Source: Orientallactaga sibirica
Lineage: Eukaryota; Chordata; Mammalia; Rodentia; Dipodidae
Assembly: GCA_036365145.1 (NCBI GenBank)
Contig: JAEOAD010000052.1
Span: forward strand, 11,779,501 to 11,843,500
Length of the DNA stretch: 64,000 bases
Direction of reading: 5' to 3'
The notes below the pieces were generated by a model. The model ran no database searches, was not told where the DNA came from, and saw only the letters and a list, made by a program, of their open reading frames with translations. Positions 36,369 through 48,340 of the stretch are shown piece by piece. Made by a program: the position numbers and the translations under genes. The stretch's first letter is position 1. Each line of letters starts with the position of its first letter.

Positions 36369-36374
36369 AATAAA
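36369..36374 (+). promoter_or_regulatory. GALNT14: Distal polyadenylation signal AATAAA
   Basis: A canonical AATAAA lies about 410 nt after the stop, followed within 20-50 nt by GT-rich sequence (gtcgtctattcattcgtg, then gttggttcc). This is the better candidate for the main transcript end. Confidence 0.6.
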
Positions 36375-36815
36375 ATTAACGTTAAAGGTCGTCTATTCAT
36401 TCGTGCTGTTGGTTCCACCACTGGCTCAGCACTAAACTGCATTCCCCCTTGAAAGTGGGTGAAGGTGTGGCATGTTGTGGCAGAGTGGGTGAAGAAGACA
36501 GGGAGGTGGGGGCTTGTGCCCTCATTCTAGGCTGTCACCAACCAGCTGTATGACAGACACATGCTTCACTTCTGTGGTCTTCCATTCCCTATTGTGTCTC
36601 ATGCTGGGACGAGATTACTGATGGTGATAGAAATACATTGGTGTCATCAGAGGATCTAGTTCCCTGTGGAGATCTTATTTGGTAGATCTGACATGGAGGC
36701 TGATCTCCGTGATCATTCATATGCCCCCCCCCATTTCAAACACTATCATACAATCTCTGGGTGCACAAGGTGGTCATATAAGCCTATTACTATTCATTTC
36801 AAAGTTACAGCATTC

Positions 36816-37112
36816 GCCGGGCATGGTGGCACACGCCTTTAATCCCAATATTTGGAAGGCAGAGGTAGGAGGATCACCATGAGTTCGAGGCCACCCTGAG
36901 ACTACATAGTGAATTCCTGGTCAGCCTGAGCTACAGTGAGACCCTACCTCAAAAAACCGAAAAATAGCCGGGCGTGGTGGCGCACGCCTTTAATCCCAGC
37001 ACTCGGGAGGCAGAGGTAGGTAGGAGGATCGCCGAGAGTTCGAGGCCACCCTGAGACTGCATAGTTAATTCCAGGTCAGCCTGGACCAGAGTTAGACCCT
37101 ACCTTGCAAAAC

Positions 37113-37157
<45 letters not shown>

Positions 37158-37186
37158 GAAAAATGAAAAAAACAAATAAATAAAAA
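36816..37186 (+). mobile_element. Two B1-type SINEs in tandem, inserted as a nest
   Basis: A first B1 (36816-36957) is followed by a second, better preserved B1 (36965 on) and a poly(A) of about 40 bases. The whole is flanked by a perfect 16-bp duplication CAAAGTTACAGCATTC (36800-36815 and 37187-37202). The second B1 therefore probably landed in the tail of the first. Confidence 0.93.
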
Positions 37187-37309
37187 CAAAGTTACAGCAT
37201 TCATAAACCCCTGTGCGCTGGGATGGTCACAGTAATTAGCTCTTCTTACTCGCTAGCATTAAAGAGAAGAAACAAGCTATACTGTGCAAAAGTTTTCAGG
37301 ATATGCCCC

Positions 37310-37730
37310 ACAGGAAGTGCCATTCAGTCGCTGCCTTTGTTACCTGTTGCTGTGTAACACTGACCCCCGGAAATGTAGCCGCTTCACAACACACACTCAC
37401 GGGTTCGGTTGGTGGGGGTTAGTCATCCAGGCCCAATGTAACTGCTGCTGGAGTCTTCTAAGGCTGCAGTAGAGTCGCCGGCCAGGCCTGTAGTCAGCTC
37501 CATGGGCCTGGGACTGATCCAGGCTTATGGCTTTGGTCCCTCGAAGGCTGCGTGTGGCTCAGAGGCTGCCCCAGTTCTTGCTGTATGGGCGTCTTTGGCA
37601 GTTCTCTTCCCCAGAGCAAGCCAGCCACGAAGGCAGGAGTACCAACGTCCCAATCTTTTGCAACCAGATCTCACAACTCCCCTTCCAGCACATTCTGTTT
37701 GACAGAAACAGTCACCAAGCATGGCCTGTG
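37310..37730 (+). repeat. Ancient interspersed repeat (family not named)
   Basis: TTACCTGTTGCTGTGTAACA followed by CACTCACGGGTTCGGTTGG and alternating CAGCTCCATGGGCCTGG blocks resemble an old mammalian repeat. I recognise the opening motif but cannot place the family with confidence. Confidence 0.45.
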
Positions 37731-38382
37731 CCCATGGGGTGGGGGTGGGGTCTCAGGAACGTGAAAGCCAGAAGACAACCAGGGAGTCCGCAGGGACTAT
37801 TAGATCCTAAGCAGGTGTCCATCTTCCTCCATCCAGAAAGCTCTTCATTGATGGGAGAGATTGTCCAAGCCCCTTTTAAAACCTGCTACCACACACTTCC
37901 TCGGCCATGGATATTTGAGGGTTCACAAGCCCAGAATCTCCTCTGGTGGCTGACTTTGGTTATGCAATCCTATCACCTGCTCTAGGAAGGACTTGACCCT
38001 TTTGTTTGGACCATTTCACTCTGCGCTGGGCAAAGGACATGGGGTGTGGAGAGATGATGCTTCCCGTGTACGGAAGACGTGCTGAGGCTCTTTAGGCTGT
38101 GTCCACAGCAGCTTCAGAGAGCAAAGACAGAAGGAACATTCACCAGGAAATCCATCCCCTAGTAAGCGGGGAAGCAGGTACTGCAACTGGAATAACTAAA
38201 GGGTCTCCCTCTGCGCACTTGTCACCTCTGTAGCACTGCCTACTTGTCACTTCAGTATATGTGCCCGTCTTTGAGTTGCCCAGTGGTGGCTCCTGTCCTC
38301 CTTTATTGCCAGCACTGGGCCAAGGCACAGGGAGTTCTCTGTGGATGTCTTCTTAAGCAGGTGGTGGCAAACTATCCTTTTT

Positions 38383-38543
38383 TTAAAAAAATTTTTTTTA
38401 GCCGGGCGTGGTGGCGCATGCCTTTAATCCTAGCACTCGGGAGGCAAAGGTAGGAGGATCGCCGAGAGTTCGAGGCCACCCTGAGACTACATAGTTAATT
38501 CCAGGTCAGCCTGGACCAGAGTGAGACCCTACCTTGCAAAAAC

Positions 38544-38578
<35 letters not shown>

Positions 38579-38858
38579 TTTAATTTTATTTATTTTTGGA
38601 GAGAGACTCAGAGAGAGAGAGACAGACAGAGAGGGAGAGGGAGACAGATAGAGAATGGGCGCACCAGCAGTGTCTCAGCTGCTGTGAGTGAGATCCAGAT
38701 ACATGCGCCCCCTTGTGGTCAAGTGCGGCATTGCGCCCTTGTGTCACTTTGCATCTGGCTAAACGTGGGACCTGGAGATTGGAACTGCTGGAGATTGGAA
38801 CCGGGTTCTTAGGCTTAGCAGGCAGGCGCCTTAACCGCTAAGCCATCTCTCCAGCCCC
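38383..38858. mobile_element. Composite: B1 (+) in the tail of a long-form SINE (-)
   Basis: The B1 runs 38401-38572 with a poly(A). The long-form tRNA/ID SINE follows in reverse (38573-38858) and contains an internal duplication of GGAGATTGGAAC. The pair is flanked by AAACTATCCTTTT at 38369-38381 and 38859-38871, so the long SINE inserted first and the B1 entered its A-rich tail. Confidence 0.92.
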
Positions 38859-39313
38859 AAACTATCCTTTTGTCAAAGAGGAAGTGACTTTACCTACATG
38901 TCACACTAATCCCCATACACAATGTAGGTGGCCTTAGGTCTCTCTGACACTTAAAGGAGTGGGAAAGAGGAGTAGTGACTTGTGCCCCGGTGGGGCACAT
39001 GTGACAGAAGAGGTGGCGCTCAGCTCACTGCTGACCTTGCTTTTCACAGTGAAGAGCTTGGAGAGGATCATGAAGAGTCACATGGAAGGACCGGGTGGGC
39101 ACCCTGCTCATGGAGACGCAGCCGTTCTCACGTGAACGGTGTGTGGGGCATGCTTTCTAAGGCCTCCTTAGTGGAAGGTGGAGGTTCAATGTGGATCATG
39201 CAAATAGGAAGGACTCACTGCAACTGCGTAGAGGGTCTGAAGCTCTCTCCCCACTGTCCTCCCATTGACGAAGCAAATGGTTGGTGGTTTGGAGCAAGCA
39301 TGGCGCAGGGCGG

Positions 39314-39517
39314 GGAAGATAGATCTGTGGGTCATAAAGCGCGTGCCTTACAAGCATGAGGACTGGAGGTCACTTTCTAGAACCCGCGTAAGACAAAGAT
39401 GGGCATGGCCGCATAAGCCTGTGACCCTGGCACTGGGGAAGCAGGGACAAGAGGGTCCCTGGGGCTCACGGGCTAGCCAGTCTAGGTCCGCTCCAGGCCA
39501 GTAAGAGACCCTGTCTC
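39314..39517 (+). mobile_element. Old composite SINE (ID/B4-like)
   Basis: A diverged head (GTGGGTCATAAAGCGCGTGC), then CTGTGACCCTGGCACTGGGG and a B1-like ending AAGAGACCCTGTCTCAAAAA. Confidence 0.6.
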
Positions 39518-39532
39518 AAAAAGAGGTGGATG

Positions 39533-39746
39533 GGCTGCAGAGATGGCTTAGTGGCTGGGGCACTTGCCTGCAAAGCCCATGGACTCGTGTTTGAATCTCC
39601 AGGGCCCACATAAGCCAGACACTCAGGGATGCAAGTGTACAATGTTGCACATGCACACAAGGGGGCGCACATGTCTGGAGTTTGATTGCAGTGGCTGGAG
39701 ACCCTGGTGTGCCATTTCCCTCTCTCTCTTTCTTTAAAAAAAAAAA
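39533..39746 (+). mobile_element. tRNA/ID-derived SINE, short form
   Basis: Head GGCTGCAGAGATGGCTTAGT and poly(A). AAGAGGTGGATGG and AAGAGGTAGATGG flank it as a one-mismatch target-site duplication. Confidence 0.93.
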
Positions 39747-39802
39747 AAGAGGTAGATGGCCCTCCTGAGTATGACACCAGAGGTTGTTTCTAGCATGTAC
39801 AT

Positions 39803-39842
<40 letters not shown>
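39803..39842. repeat. (CA)n microsatellite
   Basis: An uninterrupted CA run of about 20 repeats. Confidence 0.97.
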
Positions 39843-39845
<3 letters not shown>

Positions 39846-39857
39846 TGCATATTGTTG

Positions 39858-40226
39858 CAGTTACTTTCTCATTGCTGTCACAAAACATTCCATCAGAGGC
39901 AGCTTCTGGAAGCACAGGTTGGGTTTATCTGAGCTTACTGTTTCAAGGGGAAGTTTCATCTTGACAAGGAACCATGATGTCAGGCCTGAACAGGAAGCCT
40001 GGATCACATCTCCACACCAGCAGGAAATTGTCTGCTCTTCCCACACCAGCAAGAAGGAAGCAACATGAGCAGGACTGGACGGCTAAGTCTCGAGGCTCAT
40101 CCCCCAGGCCACGCCTCCTTCAGCAGGGCTCCACCTTCCAAAGGCTACACCAGCTGGGGCCGGTAATGAAGCTTCGTCACAAACACATGAGGCTATGCAG
40201 GGGGGCTTTTACATCCAGGCCACCAT
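39858..40226 (+). repeat. Ancient interspersed repeat, copy 2 (family not named)
   Basis: Same family as 8898-9215 and longer at the 5' side (TTACTTTCTCATTGCTGTCA). It ends CACATGAGGCTATGCAGG..CATCCAGGCCACCATA. Confidence 0.7.
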
Positions 40227-40743
40227 ACACACATAAATGAAAAATATAAATGAGCAAGCAAGGAAAGTAAGCAAACATACCAGCAAGTTCCAACTTCTGC
40301 CAGTTCCAGAGAGCACCCTGCTGGACGGCCACCAGCTGCGCTGTCAGGGATGTGCATGGCTGCACATGCGCAGCAGGGCGAGTGTGCTCAGGCCCCACCT
40401 GGTCATCGGGCTCGTGAGTGGACGCTGATTTGGAGTCTGTGTCCTCTCAAGGAGGACCTCACTGACTTTGAATGCCAACCTTGAATCACCAGAAATCGTT
40501 AACCTAGTAGGTTACCTGTAGTTGTGAAAGTGAAAGTCTGTTAAATGAAAACAAAGAAGACCTCTAAAGCATCATAGGGTCCCCAAAGTTTAGACTCTGA
40601 ACCATGCTTAGAAGGCCACCTCCCTGGAGCAGTCTGACCACTCTATCGGAAGAGGTGGTGCCAGGATTACCTCTGCCTAGTGGTTTAAAAAGCATCTGAG
40701 TGTCTTCCAGAGTGTATTAGTATATACATTAAATACAAAGGAA

Positions 40744-40746
<3 letters not shown>

Positions 40747-40783
<37 letters not shown>
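40747..40783. repeat. (TG)n microsatellite
   Basis: About 18 uninterrupted TG repeats, directly upstream of the Tigger-like element. Confidence 0.97.
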
Positions 40784-40785
<2 letters not shown>

Positions 40786-40794
40786 TATGTATAC

Positions 40795-41050
40795 AGTCAG
40801 CCTTTCATATCTGTAAGTTTTGTATTTTTCCAGATTCAACCAGCCACAGAATGAAAACATGCAAGGAAAAAAATCACATTTCTACTGCACATGGACAGCC
40901 ACTTACCTAGCAATTACATTGTGCCAGGTCTTTGATATGTAGTTGATTTAAAGTATGAAAGAGAACGTGCATGGGCTATATGCAAACACAATGCCACTTT
41001 CTATGAGGGATCTGCCCATGCAGGGATTTAGGCATCTGTGGGGAAGAGGG
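40795..41050 (+). mobile_element. Tigger/MER2-like nonautonomous DNA transposon
   Basis: It starts CAGTCAGCCTTTCATATCTG and includes GATTCAACCAGCCACAGAAT, TTGATTTAAAGTATGAAAG and GGCTATATGCAAA. It ends near GGCATCTGTGGGGAAGAG, matching the full layout of a Tigger-type MITE as I know it. The right terminal repeat is poorly kept. Confidence 0.7.
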
Positions 41051-41929
41051 GCTGCCCGAACACACTGAGTGCCCCCTCGGAGGCAGAGCTGTGTATCCTC
41101 ATTAACTGTGAAAAAAAGACAGGTGCAAGTTTCAGGCACTGAATGTGGTGTCTGAATGAGAGGTGTGGGTGGACTAGTGCTGGGTGAATCGGAAGACATG
41201 GGCGTTTCTAGGAAAACCTGAGCCCTACATGCCACAGTTTGTTTCAGTCTGTACTCTGTACCATCCCGCTGGGAGCTCATCTTCAGCGGGAGTCTTTCCC
41301 CTGGGCATCCCGAGACCCTGGTTGTAGAGGCATGCCTGGCAGAGGTTTAAGCTTGCCACTGCTTGCGTCCCATTGGATTGCTTTTGATTTCCGACCACTT
41401 TCTGCATTGATTTCTCTGGTGGTGGTTTTCACACTGTGAGAAATGAGAATTTTGATCCCATCTCTCTACTTGGTACAATCTTGGATTTTGATCATTTATA
41501 GATTGCTTTTTGTCCACTCCCAATTTCGGTTCTGTTTCCCTGCCATTGCAGTTCCCCCATCTGGTGGGCGGGGCTTGTCTAGCCCTTCCAGGCCCCTGGG
41601 CATATGGATAACTCCATTTCCAGCTTCTGCTCTCCAAGAAGCTATGAGACTCCCGTGTGTCTCTGCTTGCATACGAAGCCCAGCCCTGGTGATGTTTCAG
41701 CTTCAATTTTTCCCAGCTCTCAATCACCAGGATCACTTTGAATTCCCACTTGCTTTTGGAATTTGGACTCTCCCCCTTCTTCCTTACAAATGCAGCTGCG
41801 GCTTCAAATTGTTCTATCCAATATTTATATGTGCACGGGGTGGGGCTTCCTGTGTTGCTCAGACCGGAACTCCTGAGTGCTGTCACGAGCTGTCCTCATT
41901 GTTTTTCACACTGGCTGGGGACCATCTCA

Positions 41930-41965
41930 TATTGTAGACACTCAATAAATTTCCGTGAATGGGTG
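41930..41965 (+). repeat. L2/MIR 3'-end fragment
   Basis: CACTCAATAAATTTCCGTGA resembles the common L2-type 3' end. Confidence 0.45.
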
Positions 41966-42639
41966 AGAGAACAAGCTTGTGGTTCCTTAGCACCACATCC
42001 AAATCACCTCCTGGCTAGTTATCAGACGTTAGCTCATGAAAAGGACAGCTAAGGCAGAAGCAGAAGACCAAGAAGACAAATTTATAACAATAAAATCTTG
42101 CTAGAATGCACATAGATTCACGGATCATGCATATTTAACTTCATAATGACAGAGTTTAATACTGAAAATGCTAAGTGGAAGGAGCTATCAGTAATGGAAA
42201 TCTTTAATACTGCAGTGAATCTTGCCAGAGAGAATATGTTCTCATAAACTCAGGAGGGTGGATGGTGAGGGAAGGGTGGGCGGCGGTGGAGGGTCTCACG
42301 TTGCATCTGTGAACGTCTCAGGCGTGTCCATTGGCATCTCAGAACACGGGTCTGGCCTCCGGAGATAAGCTCGCTCACTTTGTATCTCTGGTCACCTCCT
42401 AGGTGAACCACAGAATCATGCCCTGCTTTCCCTTCCGGCCCATGCAGCCTATGCAGTCTTTCAGCACCTGGGACAGAGTCCAGAACACAGGCGGGTAGGG
42501 AAGGACTTTGGGAAGTCTAGCAAGGCTATAAATGCCCCCCAGCATGGCAGGTGGAAGCCCTTTGGCCCTGCCAGCAGAGCCGATTGCCTGAGCTCTCTCA
42601 TGGGCTCTGGTCTGTGGCAGTCCAACTCGGATTAGCCAA

Positions 42640-42830
42640 CTCCAAAGCCCTGAGCGCTTTTCCATTTGCCATGGAGCTGACTAATTTAATGAAGCCGTCA
42701 CCGTGCAAACCTCGGGGCTTATTGGAAAAGGACTCGAGCACGACATTATTTCACAGCAGTAGATTGCATCATTTTCATTTCACAGCTTTCCAATGGGAAA
42801 CAATAAAACAAAATTACAAACATAATGAAG
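42640..42830. other. Non-repetitive block, candidate conserved element
   Basis: This is unique sequence free of recognisable repeats, with GACTAATTTAATGAAG, an ATTGCATCA site and several AT-rich motifs. It is a candidate distal element by appearance only. Confidence 0.25.
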
Positions 42831-43867
42831 AAAGAAGGAAGGGAAGAAAAATCCACGGCTCGCGAGAGAAGCACCCTCGACGCTGTGACAAGACTGCATC
42901 CCTCGCTCACTTGAGCCAGTAAATATTACCTGGCTTCGCTCTGCAGGAAGGAGCAGCCCAGGATGCCTGCACCTGCTGCTGGAGATAAGAGGCGGCAATA
43001 ACTCACTGTCCTGCTGCTCCAAGGAGCCGGAAGCATCCCTTCAGAGGATACCAGTCTCCAGGAATACAGCCTGCCCCAAGCCAGCCAGGATGCCGGGGTG
43101 AAGGGCTGCCATCTGCAGAACAAGGTGACCTGGCAGGGTGCGGGTGTGCACTGTACCTTCCTTCCCCAGGAAGAAAAATCTGCTTCCACATCCAGGCTTC
43201 ATCCATCCCCGGATGGAGGAAAGGAAACCAGTCCCTTCCCTGCTTTTATTCATCCTGTAAGGCGTTTTCAGTGTGACTGTGGGTGATCTGACAGCCGGAG
43301 GCTAAATAGCAGTCAACAGAGGGACGAAGCTCTTTCCAAAAGCTATTCTCATTAATTGCACTGAGGTGTACAGATGCAGAAAGGTAACTGAGCTCTCTTA
43401 GGCCCTTCATTCTACTTAGCAGGCCTGCCTTTCTGCCAAGGAAATGCCCCGGGCTTGCCCCCACTCCACCCAGCTCAGAGCCTGTACTTCTTCATTCCAC
43501 CCAGGTCCCAAACACCTCCCCTGCCTCTGACTGAAAACAACCTCCTTCCTCAGACAGTGAAGGGGTGTGGGGCATTCTGGAATGAATTCCCTCTTTTTTC
43601 TCCAGAAGTGTCCTTCAAGGCTGCCCCTGGCTCTTTCCCTCCTCCTCCCCTCATGGCCTGGCCCTCCCCCCCTGAGTGGCATTCAGATGTCTCCCACAGG
43701 GACTCAAATGGAAAGGTCTCCCCTTGGCTTCACCTCCTCTTTCACACTGGCCAACGTATGTTAATGTGAAGAGGTCAAATCCAGCCTCTCTGGATTCTAG
43801 GTGTGAAGTAGGAGTGAATTACCTCCCTGATCTCAAGGAGGTCTCCTCTGTGAAGTGTTCTCTATCT

Positions 43868-43947
43868 GGAGACTGGGGGATGGCTCAGTCAGTAAAGAGC
43901 TTGCCTCAGAAGGTGAGGGCCTGAGTTCAACTCCCAGGACCTGCAGA
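43868..43947 (+). mobile_element. ID-type SINE fragment
   Basis: GGGGGATGGCTCAGTCAGTA head through GAGTTCAACTCCCAGGACC. No tail. Confidence 0.7.
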
Positions 43948-44030
43948 TGGACACAGCACCCCCAAACGCTTCCTTCTCACTTTATTCCATAGAGAGGAAA
44001 GGTCCTCGGCTCTTCTTCCTTCTTCCTTCT

Positions 44031-44152
44031 GGGCAAGCTAGACATTATGTCTCATGCCTATAATCCTAGCTCATTGGAAGCTAAATCCAGAGGATTGCCA
44101 TAAGTTCATGGGCATCCTGGGCTATAGAAAGAGACTCAAGTCTGTCTCCTAA
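44031..44152 (+). mobile_element. Old B1-like SINE
   Basis: GGGCAAGCTAGACATTATG, then CATGCCTATAATCCTAGC and CAAGTCTGTCTCC. A diverged monomer. Confidence 0.65.
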
Positions 44153-45474
44153 AAGGTTTCTGCTGCGGTTCATGAATTCAACCCCCATGTCAGATTTCTG
44201 CCTCTCTTCACTCCTCTCCAGTGTTGTGTCCACACTGTTGCCAGTTTGACACCAATGCGGTATTCAGTATCCAGTGCCCCAGGCTTCCACCAGCTTCCAG
44301 GAGGAGTCACCTGCCTGGGAGAGACATTGCAGCACTTCATCAAGGCAGGGGCAGAAGCCCTGCTTCCACCGGTGCGCTGTATAGAATGTTCTGTCTTACG
44401 CACCCTTCGACAGCCCTGCTGGTAGAGGGGAGGACTGTAGACCGCAGAGAATGTTCTCCATGGAAGACTGTTCAGTCTTGAGCAAAGGGAGGGGAGGTGG
44501 CAAAGCACAAGAAAGCAGCTCGGGCTGTGTCACGGAAGAGGCTCACTGTGCTTAGAGGAGCAAAGGAAGCCAAGTGAGAGGAGCTTCATGCTTAGCGAGA
44601 TGTCTGCACAGCGAGGGGGACGCATCCTAGGTGACAGCAGCAGGGTGAGCACAGGTATTCTGAGACATGGAAAGGAATGGGGGTCAGTCAGAGCCAGAAA
44701 GGGGACCTTGAATGCCAGGCAGAACTTAATCTGGCAGGTGGCTGTGAGCTGCGGAAGCTACTGGAACAAAGAAATAGCATTGACCAGAGCATAAGAAGAC
44801 TCGCTGAGTGGCAGAGAATAACAGTTCAGGACGAGACTTTGTGAAGCCAGGGCCTGTTTGAGACTCCAGAAACTTTATGAGACATGAACTACGTCACTGT
44901 TAAGACAGTCAGTGGCTGTGAGAGACTGGGATGGAAACAGCTGCAGGAGGAGAAGATGAAGGAAGAGGGCTACAATGTGAGAATGGCCATAAAAATGTGG
45001 CCTAGCTGTATGTATTTGGTGTGACAATCAGGCTTAATTTCTTCATCATACAAGTTGGGAGGGAAAGTAGAGCATAGCAACCACAAACGCCGCACTTCCT
45101 GGTGCTCAGCTGTGTTCTGAGGACGCCGAGGGCCACAGCTCCTCCGCGCTCCTTACTACCCAGAGTTACCGTTCATAACCTCGAGGCTTCATCCTTCACA
45201 CCAAGAATAAAATAACAAATGCTCGCGTTCTCGCCAGAAAGAAACTACGAGAAAGGCAGTCGAAGGCCCTCTATCATTCTCCTCAGTGGGCCAGCTGTTA
45301 AAAACTGTGTCCTTCTATATCTTGAACAGTGACTCCTTACTTAGAGCTATGCCCTCACCAGCCATTTGATAGGTAGGGGGAGGCCAAGCATTTAATGAGC
45401 TGGTAAAATGTGTATGACTAGGTGTGTGTGTGTGCAAGGCACACACACCGTTTTATTTCATGCAAACAGCATTC

Positions 45475-45600
45475 CTACAGGGGAGGGCAATAGTATTAAC
45501 ACAATTTTACACATGAGGAACTCGAGTCTCAGAGAAGTTAAATAACTGCTCGGGGTTGCTCAAGTGATTAATAGCAGAGCGAGTGCCTCATTGCAGTGAT
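45475..45600 (+). repeat. MIR/L2-like fragment
   Basis: ACACATGAGGAACTCGAGTC followed by AGAGAAGTTAAATAACTGCT is the typical MIR core pattern. Confidence 0.6.
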
Positions 45601-46992
45601 CAGCCCCCCAAAATGCAGGGCATTTCCCCCCTCCCCAGTGTATATGCAGATAACTCAGCAATAAATACTTACTAGGTACCTGTTATATGACAGCATGATG
45701 CCAGGACCTGGCCAGCAGTCCTTGTCTGCAAGGACAACAAGCAGAGGAGATACGTAGGTAATTTTAAAGAGTGTGGGGGCGCTTGGTAGTGTCACTGTTA
45801 TGACAGAGCTTGTTGCTTGGGTACAAGGACTACAGAGACAGGGACAAGAAAGCTCTGTGGACAGTGGACAGGAAAGAGGAACAGAGGGCACAGGGACACA
45901 GAGAGAACCCGTATGTGCTTCTCTGTGCTCCCTCTGAGCCGCTGGTCTGGCCCTGGCTGCCATATCACCAAGGCATGCTCCTTAGGAACTGGAGGACTTT
46001 GAGAGTGGGCGAGAAGGCGGTGCCTCAGCAGGCAGAACTTTCCACCAGGAACTACTCTCAGGCTCCAGGAGAGATGCTAGACACCTCCCCTTTTATGTCC
46101 CCCACCACCTCGTGTTTCCATGCTTTCCTGTGTCCCAGGACTTCCTCCAGATCATCTGTCCATCTCACCTTCAATACTTAAACCTCCTGCCTGTGTGTCT
46201 CTGTCTCTTTGGAGGCTGGCACCCACATGGATCTTGCAGGGGTAGGTTTTCATGGGGTCCTTGTTGAACTATGCCACACCAACTGGACCAAACCAGTTTG
46301 TCCAGATTGAACTGCGTTTTAATCTGCTCCCTCCCGTGAGCCAGGCCAGAATCATTTCTCAGTCTACAACAGACCCTGAACTTAACAGAAAGAGCCCAGA
46401 GTTCATTCTAACAACTGGAGGAAACAGGGCCACGTGTGGACTCCTGCTGACTGCAGAATTACCAGCAAGGCTGACCAAACCAGAATAGTGAGTGCTAGGT
46501 CAAGCATCCAGAGGGTCAACCACTGACCGCCACCCTCACACTTGACTTTGGGACATTCCAAAGAATAACAGCTGACTAAGGTGAGCCCAGGGCATCCCTG
46601 TTCCAATCACAACCAGAAGAAGTAGGACTTTGGATTCCAGGACCCAGAAGCTACACTGCAGGGAGGAAGCACTGGAGATTAAGTCTTGGTGTCTTCTGGA
46701 AAATTCTGTACGATAAAACAAGTTATCCTGGCAAAAGCATGATGAGCTATCTCTGCCCCTCCTCCTAATTTTAGCTGCCCAATTCACGCATTGCTTTAAA
46801 ATCTGCAGTTCTGTGGCAGAATGAAAGGAAAGCCTAGAATACTATGACCAGAGTCTTTGAAGAGTGTTTCTAGTCACCCTAGTTTCTTGGAAGCCTCGTG
46901 TCCAAATCATAGCTGCCACCTTTGAAAAGTGTCTTTAGAAATCATTTCCATGAGGTGAACATATGGCTCAGCAGTGAAAGAAATGATCGCCA

Positions 46993-47216
46993 GGGCTGGG
47001 CACATAGTTTAGTTGGTAGAGTGCTTGCCTAGCATGCATGAAGCCATGAGTTTCATCCCCAGAACCTCATAAACCAGGGATGGTGGCACATGCCTGTCAT
47101 TTTGGCACTTGGGCATGGAGGTAAGAGAATCAAAAGTTCAAAGCCATTATGGCTTCACCGTAAGTTTGAGGCCAGCCTGGAACAGATATTCTGTCTCAAA
47201 AAAAAAAAAAAAAAAA
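46993..47216 (+). mobile_element. ID-B1 composite SINE
   Basis: The ID half (GTAGAGTGCTTGCCTAGCAT) is followed by a B1 half (GGTGGCACATGCCTGTCATT) and a poly(A) of about 19. Confidence 0.88.
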
Positions 47217-47220
47217 TGAA

Positions 47221-47369
47221 GCCAGGCATGGTGGCACACCCCTTTAATCCCAGCACTTGGGAGGCAAAGATAGGAGGATTGCAGTGAGTTGGAGGTCACC
47301 CTGAGACTACACAGTGAATTCCAGTTCAGCCTGGGCTAGAGCAAGACACTATCTAAAAAAAGAAAAATT
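47221..47369 (+). mobile_element. B1-type SINE
   Basis: GCCAGGCATGGTGGCACACC start, AGACTACACAGTGAATTCC middle and a short A-rich tail. It sits at the end of the preceding SINE's poly(A). Confidence 0.92.
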
Positions 47370-47380
47370 AAAACCTTGAG

Positions 47381-47727
47381 GTGGGGAGATGGCTCAGTGG
47401 ATAAAGCACTTGCTATTCAAATATGAGTGACTGAGTTTGGGTCCCCAGAGCCTACATAAAAGCCAGACTTCTGTAATCCCAGCACACCTCCAGTGAAAAG
47501 GGAGGCAGAAACTGGAGAAGTTCTCAGAAACTCACCGACCAGCTAGTCTGGTGAATGGAACAGCTGACAGTGGAAGACCCTGCCTCAAATTTGAGAAGGA
47601 AGGCGAGGACCAACAGCCCAAAGTTGTCCCCTGACCTCCAGATGTACACGGTGGCACATGTGTGCCCAACCTCACACACATGAACACACACATGCACTAC
47701 ACATACACACACCAAAAAGAAAAACAA
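47381..47727 (+). mobile_element. B4/RSINE1-like composite SINE
   Basis: GTGGGGAGATGGCTCAGTGG head, CTTCTGTAATCCCAGCAC middle and CCTGACCTCCAGATGTACAC near the end, running into a CA-rich tail. Confidence 0.75.
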
Positions 47728-48230
47728 GTTATTTTCATTTGTTAAATCAAATCCATACCTATTTGGATGTCTATGATCACGTGCAAGAATCCAGGTATAC
47801 TGAGGCTTTGGTGAGACGGAATCCCCGGGTGTGGCCTGCTGTGGCCCTGGGAAGAAGGGAGGAAAAAGTGGTGGGCAAAGCAGTGACCTGTCAGGAAACG
47901 ACTGGCAAGAAGTGAGCAAGAGTCCTCAGTTCCAATCCTAGAATCCCTGCTTGCTCCTTTTCTTCAAGAAAGTTTCCTGTGTATAAAACTCAATGAAGAA
48001 AACAGGAGAACAATGTAGTACAAGGAGCCTAAAATGGAACACGTTTTTAAAAATATCTTTTCTATTCATAAGACGAAAAGATGAAGTTCTGAGATGTTAA
48101 TGACTTGGCCAGTTTTATAGGGAAAAAAAAGAAAGAAAAGAAAGTAGATCGAGCCTACTAACAGACTGTGACAGCTATTTTTGTTTCTGTAGAAAGTTCA
48201 TCTTATGTTTTTTAAAAAAAATCATTGTTG

Positions 48231-48340
48231 GGCCAGGGACAGTGGCTCACACCTATAATCCCAGCACCATGGAGGCTGAGTTAGGAGGATTGCCATGAAT
48301 TTGACAGTGAGACCTTGTCTCAGGAACAACAACAACAAAA
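48231..48340 (+). mobile_element. B1-like SINE with deletion
   Basis: GGCCAGGGACAGTGGCTCAC start and GTGAGACCTTGTCTCAGGAA end with (CAA)n tail. The middle is shortened. Confidence 0.75.

Larger units (their letters stand above)
35958..36395 (+). other. GALNT14: GALNT14 3' UTR (inferred extent)
   Basis: This sequence follows the stop codon up to just past the second AATAAA. There are two candidate poly(A) signals, at 36009-36014 (about 50 nt after the stop) and 36369-36374 (about 410 nt after). The second gives a more usual UTR length and is followed by GT-rich sequence. I see no repeat inside. The 3' end is inferred, not observed. Confidence 0.55.

Noticed and set aside
39040..39120. Exon-like acceptor (tgcttttcacag) downstream of GALNT14
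   Set aside because: No matching donor or recognisable peptide, and it is outside the gene as defined by the stop and poly(A) signals.
41443..41937. 164-codon + open frame
   Set aside because: No family resemblance, and it ends in an L2-like repeat end.
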